From: Bradyrhizobium barranii subsp. barranii
Lineage (GTDB): Bacteria; Pseudomonadota; Alphaproteobacteria; Rhizobiales; Xanthobacteraceae
Assembly: GCF_017565645.3 (NCBI RefSeq)
Contig: NZ_CP086136.1
Coordinates: forward strand, 3,703,501-3,767,500
Length of the DNA stretch: 64,000 nt
Reading direction: 5' to 3'
Position 1 is the stretch's first letter, and every line of letters starts with the position of its first letter. Positions 9,153 through 18,327 of this stretch are shown one piece after another. The notes beneath the pieces were generated by a model. That model was not told the DNA's origin. It saw only the letters and a list, made by a program, of their open reading frames with translations, and searched no databases. Position numbers and translations under genes: made by a program.

Positions 9153-11686
9153 TTCTTCCCAACGTTCGCGGGTGGCTTTTGAGACTTCGACTCTTCAATG
9201 GGATCCGGCTCCGGCGCCGGCATAGGTCCAAGTTCTGCCTTGGCTTGCGCCGGGTCCTTCAACTCAGGTCCGAGCTTGAACGTCAGCTTGTTGATCTTGC
9301 CCGTGAACTTGAACGGAGGATCGTAGCGATACTCGAGCATCGCGACCCCGGTGCGGGTGTCCTGGCCGACGTCGAAGGTCTCGTCCTCCGGGAACGTGAT
9401 GGGCGTACCGTGTTCTATGGATTTCCGGTCTACTTCCTTGGCATCCACTGAAAGTACGCCTGTACCGCCCTTGCCCAATCCGGGCCCATCCGACTTGAAG
9501 TCGAAGACGATGGTGTGCTTGCCCGCGCTCAACTCCGGTCCCGACCAGATCGTGCGCTTGAGGTTGAGCAGGTTGTAGAGGAACACGGGCTTACCCCGCC
9601 GAAGGCCCGCCACACCCTTGCTTAGAAGTAGCCCGTAGCCGCCGAAACGTCCGCCTTCGGTGACGATCATCCCTTCAGCGCCGCCGTTGGGAATCTCAAC
9701 CTCGGCGGTGATGGTATAGGACTTGTTGAGGATGCTCGGCGCGGCGCTAGCCGGCACACCGGTCAGTTCGCCCGAATAGGTGAATACCGTCTGCCCGGCC
9801 GTCAGGCTTGGGCGCGGCGTATTCCAACGCGCGAGCGTCGTGTTATCGAGCGGCAGCACGTTGTACTTCTTCGCCTCGACATCAAAGACGGCTTGCAGCT
9901 CCTTGACCTTCTCCGGCATTTTGGCGGCCAGATCATTGAACTGGGTGGGGTCTTCCTGGACGTTGTAGAGCTCCCACTTGTATCCCGTGATCACATCTGG
10001 CGGGGGCGCGTTGCTTAGCTCCCATGGAAGCGTGATCGGCGTCGTGGCCGCAACCCAGCCATCGCGATAGATGGCGCGATTACCGAGCATCTCGAAATAT
10101 TGGGTCGTGTGCGTCGTCCTGGCATTGGCGTTCGCCTTGTCCCAGGTGTACGCCATACTCACCCCTTCCATGGGGCTCTGTTTGATACCGTCGATCGTGT
10201 CAGGTTGCGAAATGCCGGTTGCTTCGAGGATGGTCGGAGCAATATCGATGACGTGATGGAATTGGCGACGGATGCCTCCCACATCGTTGATATGGCCGGG
10301 CCAGGACATGGCGACGCCTTGGGCGGTCCCGCCGAAATGCGACGGCACCTGCTTGACCCACTTGAATGGAGTGTCCATCGCCCACGCCCAGGGCGCGGCA
10401 TAATGCGGGAAAGTCTTGTCCGAGCCCCAGAACGGATACCAGAGGTACTGAGCCTTCACCGGCACCGGGACACCATTGAAGGTCGTGAACTCGTTGGGCG
10501 TACCGTTGATCATGCCTTCGGCGCTCGCGCCGTTGTCGCCACCGATGTAGATAATCAACGTGTTGTTGAGCTCTCCCAGGTCTTCGACGGCTTGAATGAC
10601 GCGGCCGATCTCATGGTCGGTGTAGGCAAGGTAGGCGCCATAGACATCTGCCTGCTTGATGAAGAGCTTCTTCTCCAACTCGCCGATAGAATCCCATTGC
10701 GGCAATTCCTTCGGCCATGGCGTCAGCTTGGCGTGGTCGGGCATGATGCCCAACCGCTTCTGGTTGGCGAAGATCGTCTCCCGCAGCTTGTTCCAGCCTT
10801 GGTCGAACGGGTGCATGTCGCTGATCTTCTTGATCCAATCCGGCGTCGGATGATGCGGCGCGTGCGTGCCGCCGGGCACGTAATAAACGAAGAACGGCTT
10901 GTCGGGCGCGATCTCCTTGAGCTGTTTCACGTGCTGGATGGCTTCGTCGGCCATCGCGGTCGTCAGGTTCCAGCGCGGATTGTCCTGGAATGGATAAATC
11001 GCTGTGGTGTTGCGGAACAGATTCGGCTGCCACTGACTGGCATCGCCGCCGACAAAACCATAGAAATACTCGAAGCCCATGCCATTGGGCCATTGATTGA
11101 ATGGCCCCGCCTGGCTCGATTGATATGAGGGCGTGTTATGGTTCTTGCCGAACCACGAGGTGGCGTACCCGTTCGCCTTCAGGGTGGTGCCGATGGTGCC
11201 CTTCTCGATCGGAATGATCGAGTCGTAACCTGGGAATCCCGTCGATATTTCGCCGACGACTCCGAAGCCGACCGAATGATGATTGCGGCCGGTGATGAGC
11301 GCCGCCCGCGTCGGTGAGCACAGCGAGGTGGAATGAAAATTGGTGTAGCGCAGGCCCTGCGCAGCGATACGATCCATCGCGGGCGTGGGGACAACGCCGC
11401 CGAAGGTGCTCGGCGCTCCGAAACCTTGGTCGTCGGTCATGATGAGCAACACATTGGGCGCGCCCTTCGGCGGTACGACACGCGGTGCCCACCACGCCTT
11501 CGACTCCGAGGCTCTCTCGTTGATGACCCCTCCGAATTCTGGAGGCGGCGGCGGAAGCAGCTTGCCGTCAATTGTAGTCGTGGCTGCGGGCGAGCCTGGG
11601 GTTCCCGTGACCTGCTGAGCCGACGCGGAGATGCAACCGAGGGCAAGAACACTTGTGGTCGCAAGGGTGCGGCAACGGATTTTCAT
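9149..11686 (-). CDS. Arylsulfatase (Cys-type, formylglycine)
   Basis: 845 residues. Hydrolyses sulfate esters. A signal peptide (TTSVLALGCISASAQ) indicates export. The metal-binding start APNVLLIMTDDQGFG and the sulfatase signature CSPTRAALITGR are clear; Cys123 is the residue that is converted to formylglycine. Further family blocks are GTIGTTLKANGYATSWFGKN and PFFVYYVPGGTHAPHH. The C-terminal 250 residues form a beta-rich extension typical of the long bacterial arylsulfatases. It overlaps the downstream membrane protein gene by 4 bases. The gene sits alone beside core DNA and is probably part of an acquired segment. The anaerobic or aerobic maturase is not in the window. Confidence 0.93.
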   Translation of the reverse strand: MKIRCRTLATTSVLALGCISASAQQVTGTPGSPAATTTIDGKLLPPPPPEFGGVINERASESKAWWAPRVVPPKGAPNVLLIMTDDQGFGAPSTFGGVVPTPAMDRIAAQGLRYTNFHSTSLCSPTRAALITGRNHHSVGFGVVGEISTGFPGYDSIIPIEKGTIGTTLKANGYATSWFGKNHNTPSYQSSQAGPFNQWPNGMGFEYFYGFVGGDASQWQPNLFRNTTAIYPFQDNPRWNLTTAMADEAIQHVKQLKEIAPDKPFFVYYVPGGTHAPHHPTPDWIKKISDMHPFDQGWNKLRETIFANQKRLGIMPDHAKLTPWPKELPQWDSIGELEKKLFIKQADVYGAYLAYTDHEIGRVIQAVEDLGELNNTLIIYIGGDNGASAEGMINGTPNEFTTFNGVPVPVKAQYLWYPFWGSDKTFPHYAAPWAWAMDTPFKWVKQVPSHFGGTAQGVAMSWPGHINDVGGIRRQFHHVIDIAPTILEATGISQPDTIDGIKQSPMEGVSMAYTWDKANANARTTHTTQYFEMLGNRAIYRDGWVAATTPITLPWELSNAPPPDVITGYKWELYNVQEDPTQFNDLAAKMPEKVKELQAVFDVEAKKYNVLPLDNTTLARWNTPRPSLTAGQTVFTYSGELTGVPASAAPSILNKSYTITAEVEIPNGGAEGMIVTEGGRFGGYGLLLSKGVAGLRRGKPVFLYNLLNLKRTIWSGPELSAGKHTIVFDFKSDGPGLGKGGTGVLSVDAKEVDRKSIEHGTPITFPEDETFDVGQDTRTGVAMLEYRYDPPFKFTGKINKLTFKLGPELKDPAQAKAELGPMPAPEPDPIEESKSQKPPANVGKK

Positions 11687-11819
11687 ATTCCGACCTCCCG
11701 CAGTCCATTTGGCGGGTTGAGGCTGTCACCGCTAACCGATACCTGCTTGATTTAGGTCAAATGTGCCGGTTGGGCTGGGCCAGAGATCCCGATACCATTC
11801 CGCCGGATTCGCCGCCGTC

Positions 11820-11888
11820 TCACCGCTCCCGCAAACTCTCCTGCCCATACCGGATCAGCGGTGACACCACATAGCTGATGATCTTCCT
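11820..11888 (-). pseudogene. 3' fragment of hlyD, cut off by the IS110-family element
   Basis: The minus strand encodes RKIISYVVSPLIRYGQESLR plus two residues and a stop, the standard C-terminus of a type I secretion membrane fusion protein. No start codon belongs to it. Joining this 22-codon piece to the codon at 13411-13413 restores KTGT-RKIISY, matching the intact paralogue (KVGRRSVISYFLYPLLR at the end of the gene ending at 44351). It is therefore the displaced tail of the gene at 13411-14763. Confidence 0.9.
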
Positions 11889-12178
11889 TATATGATGATT
11901 GGTCAAGCCATCGGCTCTCCATTGTTTTGCTCCATTAGTTTGGCCTCCAGTATCCAGGTGAACCCAGGTCTTTCCTCGACCGGTAAACAGCCGGGACAAC
12001 CTTATATCCGGTCGCTGCGCCAAGCAGCGGCACCACATTCCCGCATTCGATGGGCTGGGCTCAGGAAGGCGCTACCATCCTCATACTCGGCTGTTTAAGC
12101 CAAAGAAGACTTCCGGTTCGCCCGCCTGGATCTGCTGAAGCTGATCAGGCTTCAGTAGATGACGATGTGGAGCAGTTT
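11889..12178 (-). ncRNA. Candidate guide (seek/bridge) RNA region of the IS1111-type element
   Basis: This is the 290-base non-coding end downstream of the transposase. IS110/IS1111 elements are known to encode a guide RNA from such a region. Two hairpins are visible: CGCTGC/GCAGCG (12013-12029) and an 11-base stem with one wobble (12131-12141 with 12149-12159). At 11967-11985 lies GGTCTTTCCTCGACCGGTA, which mirrors the restored target GATCTTCCT/CGTACCGGTC with two one-base indels. The RNA boundaries and strand are not determined; the minus strand is assumed because the transposase is read that way. Confidence 0.45.
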
Positions 12179-13339
12179 CTACGCATTCTTCAGCTTCGCC
12201 CCGTCAATCACGACGCCAACCGTCACATATTTCCACAAAGCAACGAGTAGTTTGCGGGCGAGTGCGACAACGATTTTCTTGCGCTGGGCAGAACCACTCG
12301 ATGCTGCTCGCTGCCGGAACCAGCGGGTTAGCGCAGAATCAGGCTGATGGCGCAGCCAGAGCCAGGCCAGCTGTATCATCGTGGTGCGTAACCGCGGGTT
12401 GCCAGCTTTCGACACTCCTTGATCACGATCAACGGATCCGCTCTGCCACGGTGTTGGTGCTAATCCCGCGTAAGCCGCGATTTGTCGGCGATTGTCAAAG
12501 TGCCTGTAAAAGCCTTCCGTCCAGAGCAGAGATGCGAACTCAGGTCCGATACAACGCACGTTCTCGAGCATGGAAATGGCGCTATTTGCCTCTTTCCGTT
12601 CGGACGCCAGAAGCTTATCGCGCTCCGCCTCGATCACTTTGATCTGCTCGATCACCAATTCAAGACGGTCAAGTTCTCGCGATATCTGGGCTTTCAAGAA
12701 AGGTGCGAGCGGCCGACCATCGCCAGTGCGAAGCTCTTCGAGGCGAGATCGTCGATCGCGATTCAGTGGTCGGTAGCCCGAAATACCTTGTGCGAACAGA
12801 AGTCCCTCAATCCGGTTGACGTGCGTCAGTCGCTCGACAACCAGGGCTTTCCTTTCCCGGACGAGCCGACGCCGGTCTTCCTCGTCATGGGATGGAATCC
12901 GAACCATCGCACATGTTCGTGGCTCACCCCGTTTGAACGACATAAGTGCGCGGACGAGTGTTTCTCCGTCGATACGATCGGTTTTAGCTCGGCGTGCTTT
13001 TCTGGGCACCGCTATCGATGTCGCATCCACCACATGGCTCTCAACACCTTCGTCGGCCAAGACGCGATGGACCCAGAACCCATCAAGGCCTGCCTCCTGG
13101 ATAACGATCACGGGGAGCCAAGAATCGGTCTTACGGTGCGCCCTGGCGCGGAGCTCGTTGAGCAAGCTGAGCAGCCGTCCGATCTGGCCGGCTGGGAGAC
13201 CCTTCCGCGCCATCTTGGTATCGATGGCCGGCACGAATGAAGTCACCAGCCAAGTTGACTGGCTCAACTCCACCGAGACGTAAATTGCCTTGGCTACATC
13301 CATCCGGGTTTCCGCTGCTTGCTGAGACATCACTTTCAT
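12179..13339 (-). CDS. IS110-family transposase
   Basis: 386 residues. The N-terminal RuvC-like DEDD domain includes the conserved KTDRIDGETLVRAL block, and the C-terminal Transposase_20 domain has CIGPEFASLLWTEG and AYAGLAPTPWQSGS, which carries the serine typical of the family. The gene is full length and appears intact. Its ATG overlaps the TGA that ends the truncated hlyD frame (ATGA), with GGGAGCG nine bases upstream, so it may be read through from the hlyD transcript. Confidence 0.93.
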   Translation of the reverse strand: MKVMSQQAAETRMDVAKAIYVSVELSQSTWLVTSFVPAIDTKMARKGLPAGQIGRLLSLLNELRARAHRKTDSWLPVIVIQEAGLDGFWVHRVLADEGVESHVVDATSIAVPRKARRAKTDRIDGETLVRALMSFKRGEPRTCAMVRIPSHDEEDRRRLVRERKALVVERLTHVNRIEGLLFAQGISGYRPLNRDRRSRLEELRTGDGRPLAPFLKAQISRELDRLELVIEQIKVIEAERDKLLASERKEANSAISMLENVRCIGPEFASLLWTEGFYRHFDNRRQIAAYAGLAPTPWQSGSVDRDQGVSKAGNPRLRTTMIQLAWLWLRHQPDSALTRWFRQRAASSGSAQRKKIVVALARKLLVALWKYVTVGVVIDGAKLKNA

Positions 13340-14763
13340 CTGTACTCGCTCCCCATGATTACGACTTGCCCAGCCTTTCGCCGGCCGGCGCCGACGTCAA
13401 TCATGGGACTCGTACCGGTCTTGATCTCGACGGTTACGGCCATGCCAGGGGCGAGGTTGACGGTGCGGCCGTCGATGTCCATTTGCGAGCGGTCGAGCGA
13501 GACGCGGGCAGAGTAAACCAGCTCCTGGCCCTTGGGTTCGCTGGATGATGTGTCGGTGCCGGCCGGCGTGTCGCCGGGCTTTTCCGGCGGTTTCTGGCGG
13601 ACGATGGCGTCCTGGGAGACGCTGAGCACCTTGCCCTGACGCAGGCCGTAGCGGGTGAAGCTGAAGGTGTCGACCTTGATCGCGGCTTCCTCGCCGGGCT
13701 GGACGAAGCCGATGTCCTTGTTCGAGATCATCGCTTCGATCTCGAGGCCGCCGCTGGTGGGCACCACGACCATCAGCGTCTGCGCGGGGGTCACCACGCC
13801 GCCGACCGAATGCACCGCGAGCTGCTGGACGATGCCGTCCTCCTGCGCGGCGAGGCGGAGCAGGCTGGTGCGCTGCTCGGCCTTGACGATATCCTGGCGC
13901 AGCCCGCCGGCCTTCTGCTCGGCTTTCGCGAGCTCGTCGAACAGGCCGCGCTGATATTCGGCCTCGGTACGCCGCAGCGTCTCCTCGATGCCGCCGACGG
14001 CGGCATCGGCCTCGGTATAATGGCTCTTCTGGACCAGCAGCTCCTGCTGTTGCGCCACCAGGTCCTGTGTTTCCGTAAGGTATTGCAGTTTCGAGCCGAA
14101 CTCGCGGTCGACGAGATATTTTCGCACGTCGACGCGCTGCTGCATGATGGGAATGAGCGCGCTGATCTTGCCGATCGTGGCCTCGGTGGTCGAGCGCTCC
14201 GCTTTCTTCTGCGTGCCCTGCCATTCGAGCGAGGTGATCTTGGACGCCTGCTCGGCGGCCTGCGAGGCCAGGAAACGCTTTGCGGTGCGGATCTGATCGG
14301 AGGTCGCGCGCGCGGGCGCGATGAATTTGGCGGGATCACCGCCGGCAAGTGCGGCGTGCAGACGTGCGATGTCGAGCTCGCTCGCCAGCAGATCGCTCTG
14401 GAGATGGCCGAGCTCGGCCTGACTCATGGTGGGATCGAGCTCGATCAGGAGGTCGCCGGCCTTGACGCGCTGACCGTCCTGCACGTGGATGGCGCGCACG
14501 ACAGCGGTCTCGAACGGCTGGATCACCTTGGTGCGGCCGTCGGGGACGATCTTGCCGGTCGCGGTCGCGATGATGTCGACCGTGCCGATGCTGGCCCACA
14601 CCAGCGCGATCAGAAACACCGCCGAGATCGACGCGGAGATGGCGCGGCCGATCGGTGAGGGCGGGGTCTCGACGATCTCGAGCGCCGCGGGGAGGAACGC
14701 CAGCTCGTCGCGCGTCCGCGTCGGGCTGCGCAGCGAGGCCATCATCGCCTTAGCCGACTTCAT
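13336..14763 (-). pseudogene. Type I secretion membrane fusion protein HlyD, 3' end replaced by IS
   Basis: 475 codons from ATG 14763, which overlaps the end of the ABC gene and has AGGCAGG before it. One N-terminal membrane helix (GRAISASISAVFLIALVWAS) is followed by the lipoyl half-motif (FETAVVRAIHVQDGQRVKAG), a long coiled coil, and the beta domain (GLEIEAMISNKDIGFVQPGE). The true frame ends at KTGT (13411); the last 24 residues come from the insertion element. The original gene would encode 473 residues, near the 472 of the intact paralogue. The lost C-terminus is conserved in HlyD proteins, so function is doubtful. Confidence 0.88.
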
Positions 14764-16768
14764 GGATGCCTGCCTGGACACGATGCAGCGTGGCGTAGCG
14801 GCCGCCGCTGCGGATCAGCTGGTCGTGCGAACCGTCCTCGACGATACGGCCACGCTCCACGGTGATGATGCGGTCCGCGGTGCGCACGGTCGACAGACGG
14901 TGGGCGATGATCAGAACGGTACGGCCCGCCGTGATCTCGCGCATGTTGTGCTGGATGATGCGCTCGCTTTCATAGTCGAGCGCGCTCGTTGCTTCGTCGA
15001 AGATGAGAACGCGAGGATTGGTCGTCAGCGCGCGTGCGATCGCGATACGCTGGCGCTGGCCGCCGGACAGCGTGCTGCCGCGCTCGCCGATGACGGTGTC
15101 GTAGCCATCCTGGAGTTCGAGGATGAAATCGTGTGCGCCGGCGAGCTTTGCCGCGGCCACGACGCGCTCCATCGGCAACGCGGGGTCGGCCAGCGCAATG
15201 TTGTCGCGCACCGAGCGGTTGAACAGCATGTTCTCCTGGAGCACGACCCCGACCTGCCGGCGCAGCCAGGTCGGGTCGACCGCCGCAAGGTCATTGCCGT
15301 CGACCAGCACGCGGCCGCTCTCGGGGAGATAAAGCCGCTGGATCAGTTTTCCGAGCGTGCTCTTGCCGGAGCCGGAGGTGCCGACGATGCCGACGATCTG
15401 GCCGGCCGGAATCTTCAGGGTGATGTCGTTCAGGATCTGCGGTCCGTCGACGCGGTAGCGGAAGCCGACATGCTCGAAGGTGATGTCGCCACGGATGGCA
15501 GGCAACGCCGCGCGACCCGGGCGATGGGTCGGCTCGGGCACGGTGTTGAGGATGTCGCCGAGCCGCTCGACCGACAGCCGCGCCTGGTGGAAATCCTGCC
15601 AGAGCTGGGCGAGCCGCAGCACCGGTGCGGTGACCCGTCCCGACAGCATGTTGAAGGCGACGAGCTCGCCGACCGTGAGGTTACCGTCGATGACCAGCTT
15701 GGCGCCGAAATAGAGCAGGATCGCCATGTTGATCTTGCTGACGAACTGAACGGCCTGGCTTGCAACATTGCCGAGATTGACCACGCGAAAGCTCGAGGCG
15801 ACGTAGCCGGCAAGCTGCTCTTCCCAGCGCTTCTGCATCTGCGGCTCGACCGCCATCGCCTTCAAGGTCTCGACGCCGGTGACGCTCTCGACAAGGAACG
15901 ACTGGTTCTCCGCGCCGCGCTTGAACTTCTCGTCGAGACGGTAGCGGAACAGCGGCGTGGCGCCGGCCGAGATGACGATGTAGAGCGGGAACGACGCCAG
16001 CACGATCGCGGTCAGCAGCGGCGAGTAGAACGCCATCAGGCCGAGGAAGACGAAGGTGAAGAAAAGGTCGATCACCAGCGTCAGCGCCGAGCCGGTGATG
16101 AAGTTGCGCAGGTTCTCCAGCTCGCGCACCCGCGCGACCGTGTCGCCGACCCGCCGCGCCTGGAAATAGGACAGCGGCAGCGCCAGCAGATGGTGGAACA
16201 GCCGCGCGCCGAGCTCGACGTCGATGCGGTTTGTCGTGTGCGAGAACAGATAGGTGCGGAGCGCGCCGAGCACGACCTCGAAGATCGAGATCGCGACGAT
16301 GCCGGCGACCAGCACATCCAGCGTGCCGAGGCTGCGATGCACCAGCACCTTGTCGATCACCACCTGGAAGAACAGCGGCGACACCAGCGCAAAGATCTGG
16401 AGGAAGAACGAGGCGAGCAGCACTTCGCCGAGCAGGCCGCGATAGCGGTTGACCGCGCCCATGAACCAGGTGATGTCGAAGCGCCGCGACAGATCGGCGA
16501 GGCCGGCGCGCTTGGTCATCAGCACGATGCGGCCGTCCCAGAGCACCTCGAACTGCGCCTTGGTCAGCATCTGCGGTCGCGGCGAGCCCGGATATTGCAC
16601 GATGGCCTTGCCGTCGCCGGCCTTGCCCAGGATCAGGAAGCCGCCGTCGCGCAAGGGGACGATGGCGGGCAGCGGCGTCTTGTCGAGCCGGTCCCAGCTC
16701 GTCTTCACCACGCGCGCCTTGATGTTGAACTGCCTGGTACAGCGCAGCATCTCGGTGGTGCCGATCAC
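14750..16768 (-). CDS. Type I secretion ABC transporter, N-terminally truncated
   Basis: 672 residues from a GTG at 16768. This is a HlyB-like permease-ATPase: remnant of the C39-like domain, six membrane helices (about 95-380; LASFFLQIFALVSPLFFQVV), and an ATPase domain with GTSGSGKST, LSGGQRQR and VLIFDEATSALD. Codons upstream of the GTG still encode the family sequence PEQLRHQLGVTV, but homology is lost about 16 codons upstream, at about 16815, and a stop follows. The first 30-40 residues and probably the promoter are therefore gone. It overlaps the hlyD start. Because hlyD is also broken, the locus is probably inactive. Confidence 0.85.
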   Translation of the reverse strand: MIGTTEMLRCTRQFNIKARVVKTSWDRLDKTPLPAIVPLRDGGFLILGKAGDGKAIVQYPGSPRPQMLTKAQFEVLWDGRIVLMTKRAGLADLSRRFDITWFMGAVNRYRGLLGEVLLASFFLQIFALVSPLFFQVVIDKVLVHRSLGTLDVLVAGIVAISIFEVVLGALRTYLFSHTTNRIDVELGARLFHHLLALPLSYFQARRVGDTVARVRELENLRNFITGSALTLVIDLFFTFVFLGLMAFYSPLLTAIVLASFPLYIVISAGATPLFRYRLDEKFKRGAENQSFLVESVTGVETLKAMAVEPQMQKRWEEQLAGYVASSFRVVNLGNVASQAVQFVSKINMAILLYFGAKLVIDGNLTVGELVAFNMLSGRVTAPVLRLAQLWQDFHQARLSVERLGDILNTVPEPTHRPGRAALPAIRGDITFEHVGFRYRVDGPQILNDITLKIPAGQIVGIVGTSGSGKSTLGKLIQRLYLPESGRVLVDGNDLAAVDPTWLRRQVGVVLQENMLFNRSVRDNIALADPALPMERVVAAAKLAGAHDFILELQDGYDTVIGERGSTLSGGQRQRIAIARALTTNPRVLIFDEATSALDYESERIIQHNMREITAGRTVLIIAHRLSTVRTADRIITVERGRIVEDGSHDQLIRSGGRYATLHRVQAGIHEVG

Positions 16769-17082
16769 GGTGACGCCGAGCTGATGGCGGAGCTGCTCCG
16801 GCTCGGCGGGAGCGGTTCCACAGCTAACGGATTGGAAATACGAGTAAATCTAATAAGTGACGGCGGTCGATGATAGCAAGGCGCAGCGCTCAGGGTTTAC
16901 ATGATCCGTGACGGGATCAGATAAGAAGCAGTAATTGTTGAGTTTTTTTGGCGAGCTGTTTTTAGATGGCCAGTTATTTACCTCATCTCCCGGCCATCAT
17001 GGTGTAGTACAGGACTCTAGTATTATGTACTTGGCTTGCAATTTATCTCCGCTGCCAAAGATGTGATTTGCCGTCACAATCT
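16769..17082. other. Intergenic junction with a response-regulator tail remnant
   Basis: From about 16769 to 16815 the minus strand still encodes the C39-like domain of the truncated ABC gene. On the plus strand 16898-16924 reads YMIRDGIR-stop, the same nine codons as the end of the regulator at 8691-8717 but with several synonymous differences. The rest is AT-rich and shows nothing recognisable. This is probably a recombination junction. Confidence 0.6.
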
Positions 17083-18327
17083 TCACATGGACCAAAGAGG
17101 AAAGGGATCATCGCGATCGCGCCAACTTTCCGGATCGAACCCTTTTTCGCTCGGATCCAGACATGCATCGAGGGAGGTGCGGATTCGGGCTTCATCCATG
17201 CCTGAGCCGATGAACACCAACTCTTGAAGGCGATCGCCCCAGGCTTCGTCCCATCGATTCCGGATATGGTCCTGAAGCTCCGGCTCCGCAGGCCATTGCG
17301 ATCGGGGGATGCTGGCCCACCACAATCCGGCCGGCCCGCATCTGCGCTGAACCCCGGCGACGGAAAGAAGGCCTACCCAGTCGGGACGAGTGGAAAGCCA
17401 AAAGCGTCCTTTTGCACGAATGACACCTGCCCAGGGCTGGTCGAGAAACGAGCGAAATCGGACAGGATCGAAGGGGCGCTTCTCGCGGTACACGAAGCTC
17501 GATATTCCATAGGAATCCGTCTCAGGTACATGCGCCTGCGGGTTAAGTAGTTCCTTGTGCCATAGGGGATGGCTTGCAGCTTTCGTTGCATCGAAAAGGC
17601 CGGTGCCGAGGAGTTTGCTCGGGAAGATTTTGCCGAAATCCGCTTCGATCTGACGAGAGTCAGGATTGATAGCCGCGATGACACCCCGGAGCTTTGCGCG
17701 AGCCGGTTCGGCCAGGTCCGAGATCTTGTTGATTACCACGACGTCTGCAAATTCAATCTGCTCGACAATGAGATCGATGAGTGTCCGTTGCCGGTTCGTG
17801 CCACGCATTTCGTCGCAATCGTGCGGCAAGCTGCGACTGCCGAGATCGGCGAGTAGTCTGGTCGCATCGACGACGGTGACCATCGTATCCAGTGTCGCGA
17901 CGTCGGACAGTGAAACGCCGGCCTCGTCGCGAAAGTGAAAGGTCGCTGCGATTGGAAGTGGCTCGGCGATTCCGGTGGCTTCTATAAGTAAATAGTCGAA
18001 GCGCTTCTCGGCGGCCAAACGTCTGACTTCCTGGAGAAGATCGTTGCGGAGCGTGCAGCATATGCAACCATTGCTGAGCTCGACGAGCTCCTCGGTCACA
18101 TGTGAGAGGTTGGCCCCTCCATTGCGGATGAGGCTAGCGTCTATGTTGACCTGACTCATGTCGTTCACGAGGACCGCAATCCGCAAGCCGTCCCGGTTCA
18201 TTAACAGGTGGTTGAGCACGGTCGTTTTCCCGGCACCGAGAAATCCGCTCAGCACCGTCGCCCGCAGCTTATTTCCGCTCGCCGTCGATCCTGCTGCAGG
18301 TTTGCCCGCAAGTTGAGGGTGGAACAT
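17083..18327 (-). CDS. CobW/COG0523-family GTPase (metallochaperone-like)
   Basis: 414 residues from ATG 18327. The family loads metals (zinc or cobalt) into client proteins using GTP. Walker A is GFLGAGKTT, the metal-binding motif is [11 protein letters not shown], the switch region is [11 protein letters not shown], and the guanine motif is NKISD. The C-terminal CobW_C domain ([20 protein letters not shown]) is complete. The frame is open upstream to 18423 and beyond the start is in frame with a DUF4082 remnant ([17 protein letters not shown]), so the start is uncertain and the protein may be a fusion product. A decayed copy of this gene lies downstream of the giant DUF4082 gene. Confidence 0.88.
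   Translation of the reverse strand: MFHPQLAGKPAAGSTASGNKLRATVLSGFLGAGKTTVLNHLLMNRDGLRIAVLVNDMSQVNIDASLIRNGGANLSHVTEELVELSNGCICCTLRNDLLQEVRRLAAEKRFDYLLIEATGIAEPLPIAATFHFRDEAGVSLSDVATLDTMVTVVDATRLLADLGSRSLPHDCDEMRGTNRQRTLIDLIVEQIEFADVVVINKISDLAEPARAKLRGVIAAINPDSRQIEADFGKIFPSKLLGTGLFDATKAASHPLWHKELLNPQAHVPETDSYGISSFVYREKRPFDPVRFRSFLDQPWAGVIRAKGRFWLSTRPDWVGLLSVAGVQRRCGPAGLWWASIPRSQWPAEPELQDHIRNRWDEAWGDRLQELVFIGSGMDEARIRTSLDACLDPSEKGFDPESWRDRDDPFPLWSM

Larger units (their letters stand above)
11889..13410 (-). mobile_element. IS110-family (IS1111-type) insertion sequence, 1522 bp
   Basis: The ends were deduced by restoring the split hlyD frame. The dinucleotide CT is present at both junctions (11887-11888 and 13409-13410), and only one copy is needed in the reconstructed target. 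ATGATTG occurs as a subterminal inverted repeat exactly six bases inside each end (11895-11901, and on the minus strand 13404-13398). There is no terminal inverted repeat or longer target duplication. The transposase has a short 71-base leader and a long 290-base non-coding 3' end. These are features of the IS1111 subgroup. Confidence 0.85.

Noticed and set aside
14489..16873. 794-codon open frame on the plus strand opposite the ABC transporter
   Set aside because: Antisense shadow of the HlyB-like gene, with low-complexity composition.
8691..16924. Simple integrative island with attachment sites at the regulator 3' end
   Set aside because: The two copies differ at synonymous positions, no integrase or tRNA is present, and homology beyond nine codons is weak; kept only as a possible scar.
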